Shown here: one piece after another, positions 1-8,700 of the stretch
How the letters are laid out: every line of letters begins with the position of its first letter
Numbering within the stretch: the stretch's first letter is position 1
Source of the DNA: Paenibacillus turpanensis
Lineage (GTDB): Bacteria > Bacillota > Bacilli > Paenibacillales > YIM-B00363
Length of the DNA: 64,000 bases
Reading direction: 5' to 3'
Assembly: GCF_011421635.1 (NCBI RefSeq)
Contig: NZ_WTLI01000014.1
Coordinates: 1-64,000, forward strand
The notes under the pieces: generated by a model
What the model was told of the DNA's origin: nothing
Database searches by the model: none
Seen by the model: only the letters and a program-made list of their open reading frames with translations
Translations under genes and position numbers: made by a program

Positions 1-57
<57 letters not shown>

Positions 58-112
58 ACTCCTGACAAATAAGAACATTTTTGATTGTAAAAGATGCACT
101 ATAAATTGTCAA

Positions 113-1219
113 TTAGACGTTAGACGGTTTATCTTTCGTCGTTTCCTTTACAAGAAATTCCTCCTCCGCCACGACCTGTCCGTTCACCAGTAAGACTGCT
201 TGATGCAATCCCGGGTAATGCTTCCTCGTTGTAATAGGGCGAAACGATTGCTTGGTCTGCATACGATGCTCCCCAGGAGGCAGCGGCTTCTCCGACCACG
301 CAAAAATCTTCCGTGAGCGCTGTCCGTTCGCCTTGACGAAGTCGATTCCGTATTCCACCCGCACCTTAAGGGGCTCAGCGGCATGGTTATGCAGGGTGAA
401 GGAGAGCAGCACCTCCTCTCCCATAAGAAGCTCCTTCGGTGCCGCCTCAAAGCCTGCGGCTTCCAGGTGCGGTGAAGGAGGAAAGCCGAACAATTCGAGC
501 GCTTCGGGCACGCTCTTCTTCAGCAGGCCGCGGCAGGCATGCCGAATGATCCAGTCGGTATGCGGATCCTTTCCCAGCCAAGAACGGGCAATGTCGAGCA
601 CAAGGCCGGGATGATCCTTGGAAATATCGTTCAAATTGTTGGCCACACTTCTTCGCACATACTCGGAGGGGTCTTGTTTTAGTTTCTCCAAAATCGGCAG
701 AATGGGTGCCGGATCGCGCTTAAATAGCGGCAGGGCGCAGGCCCACGGCAAACGGGGCCGGCAGCCTTCGCTGGCCAGCCGCCGCACATGATGATTCTCG
801 TGCTCCGCCCACGCTTCGAGCTGCCGCATCGTTTCTTTCGGTTCCCGGAGTATAAACGGGCGGATCGCAAATTCCGCGGTTGAAAACCGCGTAAACCATT
901 CAAGAACCGAGAGAGAAAGCTCCGGCTGCTCCAATCCGTACACCTCGACGTAGTCGGGGAACACCAAGCCTTGCAGCCCCTCAAACTGCGGCGCCGCTTG
1001 GCGCAGCACGCTCAACGCATCGCCATAACCTTCCGGCAAACAGGCGGCCATGTTGATCGTAATGTGGCGGATGCGCTGCTTCAGCTCAAGCTTGTCCCAC
1101 TCTTCGGTCAAAATTCCGTTCGTAAATTGATCCGGGTCGAAGCTGGGCTGGGCTTCACGCAGCGCTCCAGCCAGCTTTACTGCATAAGCTTCATCAAACA
1201 AGTTCTTTAAGGGCTCCAT
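113..1219 (-). CDS. DNA alkylation repair protein (AlkD-like HEAT repeats)
   Basis: A 368-residue protein resembling the larger DNA alkylation repair (AlkD/COG4335-like) family: soluble HEAT-like helical repeats that hold DNA and excise alkylated bases. The central part contains HEAT-type segments such as HVRRLASEGCRPRLPW and YVRRSVANNLNDISKDHP. About 100 C-terminal residues look like a beta-rich domain (LLSFTLHNHAAEPLKVRVEY) found in the long form of the family. The ATG start lies about 10 bases downstream of a GAGGAGT-like ribosome-binding site. It is monocistronic, between the tRNA and rsgA. The family assignment is from recognition; catalytic activity on a specific lesion cannot be judged from sequence alone. 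Confidence 0.8.
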   Translation of the reverse strand: MEPLKNLFDEAYAVKLAGALREAQPSFDPDQFTNGILTEEWDKLELKQRIRHITINMAACLPEGYGDALSVLRQAAPQFEGLQGLVFPDYVEVYGLEQPELSLSVLEWFTRFSTAEFAIRPFILREPKETMRQLEAWAEHENHHVRRLASEGCRPRLPWACALPLFKRDPAPILPILEKLKQDPSEYVRRSVANNLNDISKDHPGLVLDIARSWLGKDPHTDWIIRHACRGLLKKSVPEALELFGFPPSPHLEAAGFEAAPKELLMGEEVLLSFTLHNHAAEPLKVRVEYGIDFVKANGQRSRKIFAWSEKPLPPGEHRMQTKQSFRPITTRKHYPGLHQAVLLVNGQVVAEEEFLVKETTKDKPSNV

Positions 1220-1347
1220 CGGAATGACTCCTCTACGGCATTTTCGATATCCCTATTGTACTATATTTCCTATATTTGGAACGACTTGCTGCGATCAGCT
1301 TTTTCCGAATTCATAGGTTCCCTCATTCGACTAAGGACATGAGCCGC

Positions 1348-1376
1348 TTTACAATTATTTCCGAATCAAGTAAGAT
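1348..1376 (+). promoter_or_regulatory. Sigma-A promoter for rsgA leader
   Basis: TTTACA (1348-1353), a 17-bp spacer and TAAGAT (1371-1376) match the sigma-A pattern. The predicted transcript start near 1383 gives a leader of about 245 nucleotides before rsgA. That leader carries a small ORF and a strong hairpin. Confidence 0.6.
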
Positions 1377-1412
1377 AAGTGCATACTACGTTTTGAAAGC
1401 GAGGGATGTGAT

Positions 1413-1505
1413 ATGGCGATGATGATCTCGAATACACAGTCGTTTGGAAGCTTCTTCATATCGCAATCCACAGGCTCGCTCACTTTAGCATACGTGCGTA
1501 TTTAG
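1413..1505 (+). CDS. Possible 30-codon leader peptide upstream of rsgA
   Basis: A 30-residue ORF, beginning MAMMISNTQSFG and ending LAYVRI, has a usable ribosome-binding site (GAGGG, 7-base spacer to ATG). It sits directly after the predicted promoter and ends 38 bases before a terminator-like hairpin in the rsgA leader. It has no recognisable domain or membrane segment. Its position between promoter and attenuator-like hairpin suggests a leader peptide, but a chance ORF cannot be excluded. Confidence 0.3.
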   Translation: MAMMISNTQSFGSFFISQSTGSLTLAYVRI

Positions 1506-1542
1506 TGCGTTCATGAAATGAAAGTGCTTGCCTCCGAATGGG

Positions 1543-1603
1543 GTTTTGAATGAAACCGTGGGTTGCGTACACGCAGCTGCACGGTTTTTTTGGCATTCAA
1601 AAC
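1543..1603 (+). promoter_or_regulatory. Nested hairpin / terminator-like element in rsgA leader
   Basis: The outer stem GTTTTGAATG (1543-1552) pairs perfectly with CATTCAAAAC (1594-1603). Immediately inside it, AAACCGTG (1553-1560) pairs with CACGGTTT (1580-1587), and TGCG/CGCA closes the apex. The inner stem runs directly into a run of seven T (1585-1591), as in an intrinsic terminator. The structure ends 12 bases before the rsgA Shine-Dalgarno. It could be an attenuator or a terminator for the small ORF. Confidence 0.6.
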
Positions 1604-1627
1604 TTTAAACAATCAGGAGGGTTCCCC

Positions 1628-2707
1628 TTGAATCAATTACAATCTCATTCCTTACAAAACTTCGGCTGGAACGAAGCCTTAGAACGTCAATTTACGCCGT
1701 ACCGCGCAGAAGGACTCGTCCCGGCGCGCGTCTGTTTAGAGCATAAGCATATGTATCGCCTGTTTTCCGAGCATGGCGAGCTTTTGGGAGAAATCGCCGG
1801 CAAGCTCCGATACGAAGCGCAGGGGCGTGCCGACTACCCCGCTGTCGGCGACTGGGTTGCCATTGCTGCACGAAGCGAGGAGAGCCGGGCAACGATCCAT
1901 GCCGTGCTGCCGCGCACCAGCAAGTTTTCGCGCAAAGCGGCCGGCGCTTCGAATTATGAGGAGCAAATCGTCGCGGCCAATGTCGACACCCTGCTGCTCG
2001 TCATGTCGTTAAACCATGACTTTAACCTGCGCCGGCTCGAGCGCTATCTCACGATGGCCTGGGAAAGTGGCGCGAATCCTGTCATCGTGCTCAGCAAAGC
2101 CGATTTATGCGACGATTTGCCCGCGATGCTCGCTCAAGTGGAGGCCATTGCCTTCGGCGTCCCGGTCCACGCGGTCAGCGCAACGGAGGGCATCGGGCTC
2201 GCGCCACTAGCCGACTACGCGGAAGAAGGTCGGACGCTTGCGCTGCTCGGCTCCTCGGGTGTCGGCAAATCTACCTTGACCAACTTTCTGCTGCAGGCCG
2301 ATCGCCAAACGGTACAAAACATCCGCGATGGCGATGACCGCGGCCGCCACACGACCACCCACCGCGAGCTGTTCCTTCTGCCGCGAGGCGGGCTGGTGCT
2401 GGATACCCCGGGGATGCGGGAGCTCCATCTTTGGGAGCACGACAGCGCGGAGCAAAGCTTTCGCGATGTGGAGCAGTTTGCCTCCCAATGCCGATTTGCC
2501 GATTGCGGCCACGATTCAGAGCCGGGCTGCGCCGTAAAATCGGCCATCGAAAGCGGCGCATTAGAGCAGGGACGGCTGCAAAGCTTCAAGAAGCTGCAGC
2601 GAGAGCTCGCGTTCCTCGAGCGCAAGCTGAACAAGCAGGCTGAGCTGAACGAGAAAAAGAAGTGGAAGAAAATTAACGGGGACCGCACACGGGTAAATCG
2701 GGAATAA
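1628..2707 (+). CDS. rsgA: Ribosome small-subunit-dependent GTPase RsgA
   Basis: RsgA (YloQ/YjeQ) is a circularly permuted GTPase that checks late 30S subunit assembly. The 359-residue protein shows an N-terminal OB fold, then the GTPase motifs in permuted order: G4 LSKAD near 156, G1 GSSGVGKS at 208-215 and G3 DTPG near 259. A C-terminal zinc finger has Cys/His ligands near 288, 293, 295 and 301 (CRFADCGHDSEPGC). I start it at TTG 1628 because AGGAGG lies 7 bases upstream. An earlier in-frame ATG at 1550 lies inside the leader hairpin and has no ribosome-binding site. Confidence 0.95.
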   Translation: MNQLQSHSLQNFGWNEALERQFTPYRAEGLVPARVCLEHKHMYRLFSEHGELLGEIAGKLRYEAQGRADYPAVGDWVAIAARSEESRATIHAVLPRTSKFSRKAAGASNYEEQIVAANVDTLLLVMSLNHDFNLRRLERYLTMAWESGANPVIVLSKADLCDDLPAMLAQVEAIAFGVPVHAVSATEGIGLAPLADYAEEGRTLALLGSSGVGKSTLTNFLLQADRQTVQNIRDGDDRGRHTTTHRELFLLPRGGLVLDTPGMRELHLWEHDSAEQSFRDVEQFASQCRFADCGHDSEPGCAVKSAIESGALEQGRLQSFKKLQRELAFLERKLNKQAELNEKKKWKKINGDRTRVNRE

Positions 2708-2733
2708 CCCATCAACGGACCCCCGTACAAAAG

Positions 2734-2770
2734 AAATCCGCCGAGCCATCCAGGGCCGGCGGATTTTTTA
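2734..2770 (+). terminator. Rho-independent terminator of rsgA
   Basis: AAATCCGCCG pairs with CGGCGGATTT around a short loop, followed by a T run. Confidence 0.85.
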
Positions 2771-2829
2771 CCTATCAGTAAGTTAGACTACTTGAGAACA
2801 ATTACCTTTCCAATGGAGGTGACCGTCGC

Positions 2830-2976
2830 ATGAAATGGCTGGTCTCCGCATTCATGCTGGGTGTCGCGCTGACCTTCATCATCGCGAATCTTACCGGCTC
2901 CCTTGGCTTGGCCGCTTATGTATTTGCAGCGTTGTTTTTCGTCGGCGCACTAATGGCATTCAGCCGTTCCCGTTAA
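2830..2976 (+). CDS. Small membrane protein, 48 aa
   Basis: A 48-residue ORF preceded by GGAGGTGA with an 8-base spacer to ATG. It begins MKWLVSAFMLGVAL and has two hydrophobic segments (about 3-20 and 26-43) separated by ANLTGSLG, and a basic C-terminus (SRSR). This suggests a two-span inner-membrane peptide of unknown function. It is convergent with the YjfB-like gene: the two stop codons overlap within the tetranucleotide TTAA at 2973-2976. Confidence 0.6.
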   Translation: MKWLVSAFMLGVALTFIIANLTGSLGLAAYVFAALFFVGALMAFSRSR

Positions 2977-3149
2977 ACCTTCACATCTACGCTTTGACCC
3001 AAATGCGGCTGCGCCGATTGCTGCATCGCTTTGATCAGCTCTTGACTCTGCGTCATCGAAATATCCTTCGCCATCTTAAGCACGCTCAAGCTAACAGCTT
3101 GGCCGAGACTAGCTGTCGACATTACCGTGGACAATTTACCAACGTCCAT
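2973..3149 (-). CDS. YjfB family putative motility protein
   Basis: A 58-residue protein matching the YjfB family of small Bacillales proteins, annotated as putative motility proteins. It has the conserved middle VSLSVLKMAKD, then SQELIKAMQQS and the C-terminal QPHLGQSVDVKV. It is mostly helical with no signal peptide. I choose the ATG at 3149 because AGGAGG lies 8 bases upstream; a GTG nine bases earlier overlaps the Shine-Dalgarno. The biochemical role of the family is not established. Confidence 0.8.
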   Translation of the reverse strand: MDVGKLSTVMSTASLGQAVSLSVLKMAKDISMTQSQELIKAMQQSAQPHLGQSVDVKV

Positions 3150-3221
3150 CTGAAGCACCTCCTGTCTTGGAAGATACTACTTTTATCGGCATGGATACCA
3201 CGTATCATGAGTCAGCCGCAC

Positions 3222-3259
3222 AAAAAAACGCCCGGTTCCCAACATTCAGGAACACGGGC
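3222..3259 (-). terminator. Terminator of the 57-aa gene
   Basis: On the minus strand GCCCG-TGTTCC pairs with GGAACCGGGC, followed by seven T. It lies 19 bases past the stop codon of the gene at 3278-3451. Confidence 0.75.
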
Positions 3260-3277
3260 TCCGTTTGCACTCGAATT

Positions 3278-3451
3278 CTAAGACTCAATAATCTCGTCCA
3301 GCTCGGAGCTGCGGCGGTTCGCCGCCTCTTTCACTTCGCGGTCCGTTTCATTTAGACCTTGAATTTGCTCTGCGGCATTCGCCTGCTGGGAAAGCTGCTC
3401 CTCCACTTGCCCAAGACCATGCGCTTCCTGATGGTGTCTGCTTGTAGACAT
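3278..3451 (-). CDS. Small hydrophilic protein, 57 aa
   Basis: A short soluble protein beginning MSTSRHHQEAHGLGQ, rich in Glu, Gln and Arg (VEEQLSQQANAAEQIQ, then VKEAANRRSSELDEIIES). It is probably a single amphipathic helix or coiled coil. AGGAGG lies about 9 bases before ATG, and a clear terminator follows. I do not recognise the family; composition resembles small spore or stress proteins, which is only an impression. Confidence 0.6.
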   Translation of the reverse strand: MSTSRHHQEAHGLGQVEEQLSQQANAAEQIQGLNETDREVKEAANRRSSELDEIIES

Positions 3452-3530
3452 CGAACAATCCCTCCTTGTGCGTGTACTCTAACCGTTATCACTCTAGTAC
3501 TATGCACAATAGGTTTGCTCTTTATGAACC

Positions 3531-4322
3531 CTACGGAGCAGAAAATGTGAAGTCGCCGGAACTGGTTTTAGCCGTAATATGCGGTCCCCCGCTGCCAAAA
3601 GACCCTACAATATGGTCCTCAGTCAGCGTTTTCGCTGAAAAGCCCTCCGCTTCGATCAAACCGGTACCCGATCCGCCTTTGTATTCAATATCCAGCTCGA
3701 CTGGCCGCCGGTCAGTACGAACGACAATGTCGCCGCTGGACGCCTCCAACTCCACATCGTCCCGAATCTCTTCGGTGTCAAGGTATAGATCTCCGGAGGA
3801 TGCTTCCGCCTTCAGCTCGCCCTGCCAATTCTTCAATATAATTTCCCCTGAGCTGGCCTCAACAACAATTTGCTTTGCCCTCACATCTTCGATGCTAATA
3901 TCGCCCGAGGAGGACACCGCTTTAAAGCTGCGGTACAAATGAGGCGGCACCGCAACCGACACATCGACGTCGGAAAATTCAAGCCATCCCCCTTGCGGGC
4001 GCTCGACTCCAATTTTCAACTGATCGCCGTTCGATTCGGTTTTGAGCTTCATTTCCCCCCCGAACTTACGGCTTGCATAACCCTCCAAGCGAACGACGAT
4101 GTCCGTACTCTCCCGATTCGGCACCACCGCAATGTCTGAGGAGGAAACCTCAATTTTCACGTCATTGATTTTCGACGGATCGATTCGCTGCTCCTCATTA
4201 ATTTCGACGCGGCCAAACGGCTTCTGAACGAATGACCAAAGCTCCTGATCCGGGCGCCCCGCCACAAAGATTAGACCCCCTAAGACAATTAACACTACAC
4301 CAAAGAACGCTTCTTTTCTCAA
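3531..4322 (-). CDS. DUF4097 family beta-repeat membrane protein
   Basis: A 263-residue protein with an N-terminal membrane anchor (FFGVVLIVLGGLIFVAG). Its body has repeated beta segments containing the signature S-S-G-D/E-I: VSSSGDISIED, EASSGEIILKN, EASSGDLYLDT, EASSGDIVVRT and KTSSGDFTFSAP. This is typical of the DUF4097 beta-helix family, in Bacillales often linked to cell-envelope stress. I start at TTG 4322, which has AAGGGAG nine bases upstream. An in-frame ATG at 4403 would add 27 residues without a ribosome-binding site and put charged residues ahead of the anchor. Confidence 0.8.
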   Translation of the reverse strand: MRKEAFFGVVLIVLGGLIFVAGRPDQELWSFVQKPFGRVEINEEQRIDPSKINDVKIEVSSSDIAVVPNRESTDIVVRLEGYASRKFGGEMKLKTESNGDQLKIGVERPQGGWLEFSDVDVSVAVPPHLYRSFKAVSSSGDISIEDVRAKQIVVEASSGEIILKNWQGELKAEASSGDLYLDTEEIRDDVELEASSGDIVVRTDRRPVELDIEYKGGSGTGLIEAEGFSAKTLTEDHIVGSFGSGGPHITAKTSSGDFTFSAP

Positions 4323-4592
4323 CGCAGATTGCTCCCTTCGGACTTTCCGTCCACCTGATTCATTACCTTCAGTGTAGAGGTTTTTCGGCTCTCTTCCTAC
4401 CAACCGGAGACGGTTTTTGCGGCTCGACTTTAGTCGGGGCTCCTCCCGGACTTCAACTCAACGACCCTCACCGCAGGTGCAGGCAGGTCCTGACGATTTC
4501 TTTTCCCATTCGCCGGAATGATCCGTCTAGGCCCCCATATATATGAGAATACGAATCGAACAATCCACCACAGCAGAAAGGAGGCGCTTTCA

Positions 4593-4748
4593 ATGATCCC
4601 TGCGATTTTGGTGCAAATCGCGCTTATTGTGATGGTCGTGCGAAGCGCGTACGTGACGTTTTCCCTTGCTCAACGCTCCAAAAAACCTTGGCTGGACATT
4701 GCCTTTCATTTGTCGATCCTTATCCTGGCGTTATCATTTTTATTTTAA
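4593..4748 (+). CDS. Small membrane protein, 51 aa
   Basis: A 51-residue protein with two membrane segments (ILVQIALIVMVVRSAYV and IAFHLSILILALSFLF) joined by a basic loop (AQRSKKPW). AAGGAGG lies nine bases before ATG 4593; an upstream in-frame ATG lacks a ribosome-binding site. Function unknown. Confidence 0.6.
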   Translation: MIPAILVQIALIVMVVRSAYVTFSLAQRSKKPWLDIAFHLSILILALSFLF

Positions 4749-4871
4749 CGGACCAGCGGATCATCGGCAGCAAAATGACTTAAGTCAACTCATTCCATGA
4801 CGATTTCCACTACTCCCCGTTCCCAATATTTTCTATGCTTCCATTAGAACCTTTTCTAGGAGGCGGAAGCA

Positions 4872-5567
4872 TTGGAATGGACCTTTAACTTTTTTAGATG
4901 GCTTCATATTATCGGAGGCTTTGTGGCGCTGCTCGTGTTTTGGATCCCCATTGTTACGAAAAAAGGCGGTAAAACGCATAACCGCATCGGCTGGGTGTAT
5001 GTGTACGCGATGGCTACGGTAGCCGTGACGGCATTATATTTGGGGATCTATCGAATTTTCATTGAACAGGGCAACGATTTGGAACGTGTATCCTTTTCTT
5101 GGTTTCTCATTTTTATCTCGATATTAAGCGGAGCCAGCGCATGGTACGGCATCCGCGTGCTCCGCTTTAAGCAGCGCAAGGAACGCCATCGCAGTATTGT
5201 CGATCTCGGCTTTCCGCTGCTGCTGGTCGGCTCCGGAATTGCCATTTCCCTTTATGGCTTTCAGATCGGATTTCCGCTGCTGCAATATTTCCCGATCGTC
5301 GGTATCGTTGTCGGCACGACGCATCTGCTGTACTGGCTCCGCTCTCCGCGGCTGAAGGGCCACTGGATCATCGAGCATCTCGGGGGCATGCTGGCCTGCT
5401 GCATTTCAACCATTACCGCATTCACGGTATTCGGTGCGCCGCGTCTGCTCAATGTCGATTCTGTCGGCTTCATCCTATGGATTATTCCCAGCCTGGTCAT
5501 GACCCCGCTTATTATCGGGTTCTCGACTTACTACGCACGGAAATACAATAGACCCCGCAGCGCGTAA
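4872..5567 (+). CDS. DUF2306-like integral membrane protein
   Basis: A 231-residue protein with about seven membrane segments. It carries the N-terminal pattern LHIIGGFVALLVFWIPIVTKKGGKTHNRIGW that recalls DUF2306/YoaT-type proteins. The histidines in LHIIGG, KTHNRIGW, TTHLLYW and IEHLGGM are placed as in possible haem-binding four-helix membrane domains, but this is inference. The start is TTG at 4872 with AGGAGG eight bases upstream. It is convergent with the ABC transporter and shares a terminator. Confidence 0.7.
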   Translation: MEWTFNFFRWLHIIGGFVALLVFWIPIVTKKGGKTHNRIGWVYVYAMATVAVTALYLGIYRIFIEQGNDLERVSFSWFLIFISILSGASAWYGIRVLRFKQRKERHRSIVDLGFPLLLVGSGIAISLYGFQIGFPLLQYFPIVGIVVGTTHLLYWLRSPRLKGHWIIEHLGGMLACCISTITAFTVFGAPRLLNVDSVGFILWIIPSLVMTPLIIGFSTYYARKYNRPRSA

Positions 5568-5584
5568 GCTGGGGGTCTTTTCAT
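5551..5584. terminator. Bidirectional terminator
   Basis: GACCCCGCAGC pairs with GCTGGGGGTC and is followed by TTTT. The left arm overlaps the end of the upstream coding sequence; it lies between convergent genes. Confidence 0.75.
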
Positions 5585-5593
5585 TATCCATGC

Positions 5594-7306
5594 TTATCCG
5601 AATTGCGCTTGATGCAGCCTGCTGTAAACGCCGCCTTGGGCCAGCAGCTCCTCATGCCGGCCCTCCTCGGCGATGCCGTCTTCCGTCACGACGATGATGC
5701 GGTCGGCATGACGGATCGTCGCCAAGCGGTGCGCGATAACGAGCGTCGTCCGGTTCACCGCGAGCTCTTCCAGCGCCTGCTGGATGATCGCTTCCGTTTC
5801 TGTATCCAGCGCGGAAGTCGCCTCATCCAAAATCAGAATCGGCGGGTTTTTCAAGAACATGCGGGCAATCGCCAGACGCTGCCGCTGTCCGCCGGACAGC
5901 TTCAGTCCGCGTTCGCCGATTACCGTATCCAGCCCCGCAGGCAAGGACGCAATGAGCGACTCCAGATGCGCCTTGCGCGCCGCCTCGCGGATTTCAGCCT
6001 CGGTTGCGCCGAGCTTACCGTAGGCGATATTTTCACGGATCGTTCCGTTAAAGAGGAACACATCCTGCTGGACGATGCCGATTTGCGAGCGCAGCGAATG
6101 CTGCGTCATGCTGCGGATCGGAATGCCATCGATGGTTATCTCACCTTCATCCACCTCGTAGAAGCGCGGCACCAGGCTGCAAATCGTCGATTTTCCTGCG
6201 CCGGAAGGGCCGACCAGGGCGATCGTTTCCCCAGGGTGCACCTGCAAATTCATGCCGTTCAGCACCTTCTTGTGCCCTTCATAGGAAAAACCCACCTGAT
6301 GAAAGGCAATGGCCCCCTCGAGCCGTGCAACCTCTACCGCATCCGGCTCATCCTGCACATCCGGCGCCGTATCCATCAGCTCGCAAAAGCGTTTAAACCC
6401 GGCCATCCCCTTCGGGTAGCTCTCCATAAAGGCGTTAATGCGGTCGATCGGCTTGAGAAAAATGTTCACGTAGAGAAGAAAAGCGACCAGCTCCCCGATC
6501 AATAGCTCATAGCGATAAGCGAACCATGCGCCGCACACCAGCACGATGACAGAAATAAGCCGCGTCAGCATATAGACGCCGGACGAGCTGAACGAGATGA
6601 CCAAGTACGAACGCAGCTTGGCCAGCCGGAAGCCGCGGTTTTGCTCGCTGAACTTCGCAATTTCATGCTCCTCGTTCGCAAATGACTTCACCACGCGAAT
6701 GCCGGAAATCGAATCCTCCACTCGTGCGTTTACCTCGCCGATCTGCTCAAACATCTTCGATGCGGCGATATGCAGCTTTTTATTAAAGTAAATAATGAGC
6801 CAGCCCAGAATCGGAACCGTCACGAAAGTAATAAGCGCCAGCTCAAGGTTGATGGTAGCCATAATACCGAAGGCGCCTGCAAACGTCATGATCGCAATAA
6901 AAATATCCTCCGGGCCATGATGCGCAAGCTCCCCGATTTCAAATAAGTCGTTCGTCATCCGCGACATGACATGACCGGTTTTCGTGTTGTCGAAGAAGCG
7001 GAACGACAGCTTCTGCACGTGGGAGAACAGCTGCTGGCGCATATCCGTTTCGATATTAATGCCAAGCTTATGCCCCCAATAATTGACTACAAAATGGAGG
7101 CCCATGCTGATCAAGTATACGATCGTCAGCACTACTGATGCCGTTACGATCGCCCCCCAATTTTCCTTCGGGAGCAGCGTGTCGATCATCCACTGGACGG
7201 CCATCGGAAAGGCCAGCTCCAGCAGAGCAACGACGACCGCACAGCCGAAATCCAAATAAAACAGCCGCTTATGCGGCCGATAATAGGCAAAAAATCGCCG
7301 TATCAT
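5594..7306 (-). CDS. ABC exporter, fused permease and ATPase
   Basis: A 570-residue half-transporter: six membrane segments in the first ~310 residues (ABC type 1 exporter fold), then an ATPase domain. The ATPase carries Walker A GPSGAGKS, signature LSGGQRQRLAIARMF, Walker B ILILDEATSALD and switch IAHRLATI. This layout is that of MsbA/BmrA-type lipid or drug exporters acting as dimers; the substrate is unknown. ATG 7306 has GGAGGGG six bases upstream, whereas the GTG at 7321 overlaps that site. It is followed by no partner gene, so it probably homodimerises. Confidence 0.9.
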   Translation of the reverse strand: MIRRFFAYYRPHKRLFYLDFGCAVVVALLELAFPMAVQWMIDTLLPKENWGAIVTASVVLTIVYLISMGLHFVVNYWGHKLGINIETDMRQQLFSHVQKLSFRFFDNTKTGHVMSRMTNDLFEIGELAHHGPEDIFIAIMTFAGAFGIMATINLELALITFVTVPILGWLIIYFNKKLHIAASKMFEQIGEVNARVEDSISGIRVVKSFANEEHEIAKFSEQNRGFRLAKLRSYLVISFSSSGVYMLTRLISVIVLVCGAWFAYRYELLIGELVAFLLYVNIFLKPIDRINAFMESYPKGMAGFKRFCELMDTAPDVQDEPDAVEVARLEGAIAFHQVGFSYEGHKKVLNGMNLQVHPGETIALVGPSGAGKSTICSLVPRFYEVDEGEITIDGIPIRSMTQHSLRSQIGIVQQDVFLFNGTIRENIAYGKLGATEAEIREAARKAHLESLIASLPAGLDTVIGERGLKLSGGQRQRLAIARMFLKNPPILILDEATSALDTETEAIIQQALEELAVNRTTLVIAHRLATIRHADRIIVVTEDGIAEEGRHEELLAQGGVYSRLHQAQFG

Positions 7307-7365
7307 ATTTTTCCCCTCCACCGCGTCTTTGATCTTCTCATCTTAATGAGAAACGACCGGCGGAG

Positions 7366-8520
7366 TCAAGAGACGGTCTGCTCTCTGCCTCGCTTCGGGA
7401 AGAAAAGGGTAAAGACGGTGCTTCCCGGCTCGGAACGATATGTAATTCCTCCTCCGTTTTTCTCCATAATCTGCTTGCAAACTGGAAGCCCGAGCCCGCT
7501 GCCGTTCTTCTTACCGGTAACGAACGGAGTAAATACAGTGGAGGCCAGCGGCGGGGGGATTCCCGGCCCATTATCCTCTACGCTCAGATACTGCCCCTCC
7601 TGATCCTCAAAACAGCGGATGCATAGATGCCTGTCCCCTTCTACTTCACGCAGTGCGTCAATACTGTTTACCACTAAATTAGTAACCACCTGCAGTACCG
7701 CCTGCTTCTGGACGGTGACCTGCACCGATGCGTCCAGGTCCAGGACAAGCTCGATGTTTTCAACCGCCAGCTGGGCAGAGACCATTTGAATTACCGATTC
7801 AACGATCAGCGGTCCGGTTATCGTTACGAAGGGTTCATGGATCCCGCTGTTTTTCGTAAAGCTGAGCAGGCCGGCAATCTGCCGGTACAGCGCATCAAAT
7901 TCTTCTTCCATCACACCTAGATAAGGCTCTACCGACTCAAGCGACGATGAGGGCAGCTTATTTCGAAGCAGCTTCAACAATCCCTCAATGGCGAAGAGCG
8001 GATTCCGCAGCTCATGCGCCATGGAAGCCGCCACTTTGCCGATCAGATTGAGCCGATCCTCATGCAGGCGAATGATCGCTCTTTCTTGATCATGCAGTAT
8101 CTGCGAGGCGTAATCCCAGTACCCTTGGCCGATTAAGCAGCGGATCGCTTCAGAGCGCTCGTCCAATTGCCGAAGAAAGTGCTGCGCCTCATCGAGACCA
8201 ACCTTTTTGTCCTTAAGAAATTGGTATGCATATTCAAACGTTATTTTCCGCCAAATATAGGAGATATGCAGCAAATGACTAATCGGGGTCTGACGAGCGG
8301 CATGGTACTGGCAAATCGTCGATACGATACTGTTTTGCGGATGGGTTTCCACAGGCTGTGTAAGATCGGAGAGCAGCTCATAGTAGATTTTCGCGTTCGC
8401 ACTAACGGAGCCCAAATCGTAAATTTCAGGAAAATCGGTCTCCGCCGTATGAATCCATTCCTGGATTATTGGAGACCTCATCGTTTGAAAAAATTCATTC
8501 ATCCAACGCTCGACTTCCAT
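7366..8520 (-). CDS. Soluble sensor histidine kinase
   Basis: A 384-residue kinase without membrane segments. The N-terminal ~150 residues are all-helical (MNEFFQTMRSPIIQEWIH...) and resemble RsbRD-like helical sensor domains. HisKA follows with MAHELRNPLFAIEGLLKLL, and HATPase_c has the N box NLVVNSIDALREV, G1 VEDNGPGIPPP and G2 GSGLGLPVCKQIM. The style is close to KinA/KinE-type sporulation kinases, which feed phosphate to Spo0F. No response regulator is adjacent, which fits such an orphan kinase. The signal is unknown. Confidence 0.85.
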   Translation of the reverse strand: MEVERWMNEFFQTMRSPIIQEWIHTAETDFPEIYDLGSVSANAKIYYELLSDLTQPVETHPQNSIVSTICQYHAARQTPISHLLHISYIWRKITFEYAYQFLKDKKVGLDEAQHFLRQLDERSEAIRCLIGQGYWDYASQILHDQERAIIRLHEDRLNLIGKVAASMAHELRNPLFAIEGLLKLLRNKLPSSSLESVEPYLGVMEEEFDALYRQIAGLLSFTKNSGIHEPFVTITGPLIVESVIQMVSAQLAVENIELVLDLDASVQVTVQKQAVLQVVTNLVVNSIDALREVEGDRHLCIRCFEDQEGQYLSVEDNGPGIPPPLASTVFTPFVTGKKNGSGLGLPVCKQIMEKNGGGITYRSEPGSTVFTLFFPKRGREQTVS

Positions 8521-8585
8521 GTCGTTCGCCTCTCATTTTGGGATACATCCATTTTACTTGAAACACACAACGCTGGCGACAAAAA

Positions 8586-8620
8586 TGAAGCGCGCAAACC
8601 CGAAAATTTGCGCGCTTTAA
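8586..8620 (-). terminator. Terminator of the S8 protease gene
   Basis: On the minus strand AAGCGCGCAAA pairs with TTTGCGCGCTT and is followed by a T-rich tract. It lies about 80 bases beyond the protease stop codon. Confidence 0.75.
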
Positions 8621-8700
8621 CTCCACTTGCGAAACAACCTCCAGCCATGCTGCCGCAAGTGATCCGTTTCCTTCTTCTTATAACATTACCCGATGGAAAT

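Noticed and set aside
1550..1627. Longer rsgA starting at ATG 1550
   Set aside because: The extra residues are encoded by the leader hairpin, and the AGGAGG at 1616-1621 points to TTG 1628.
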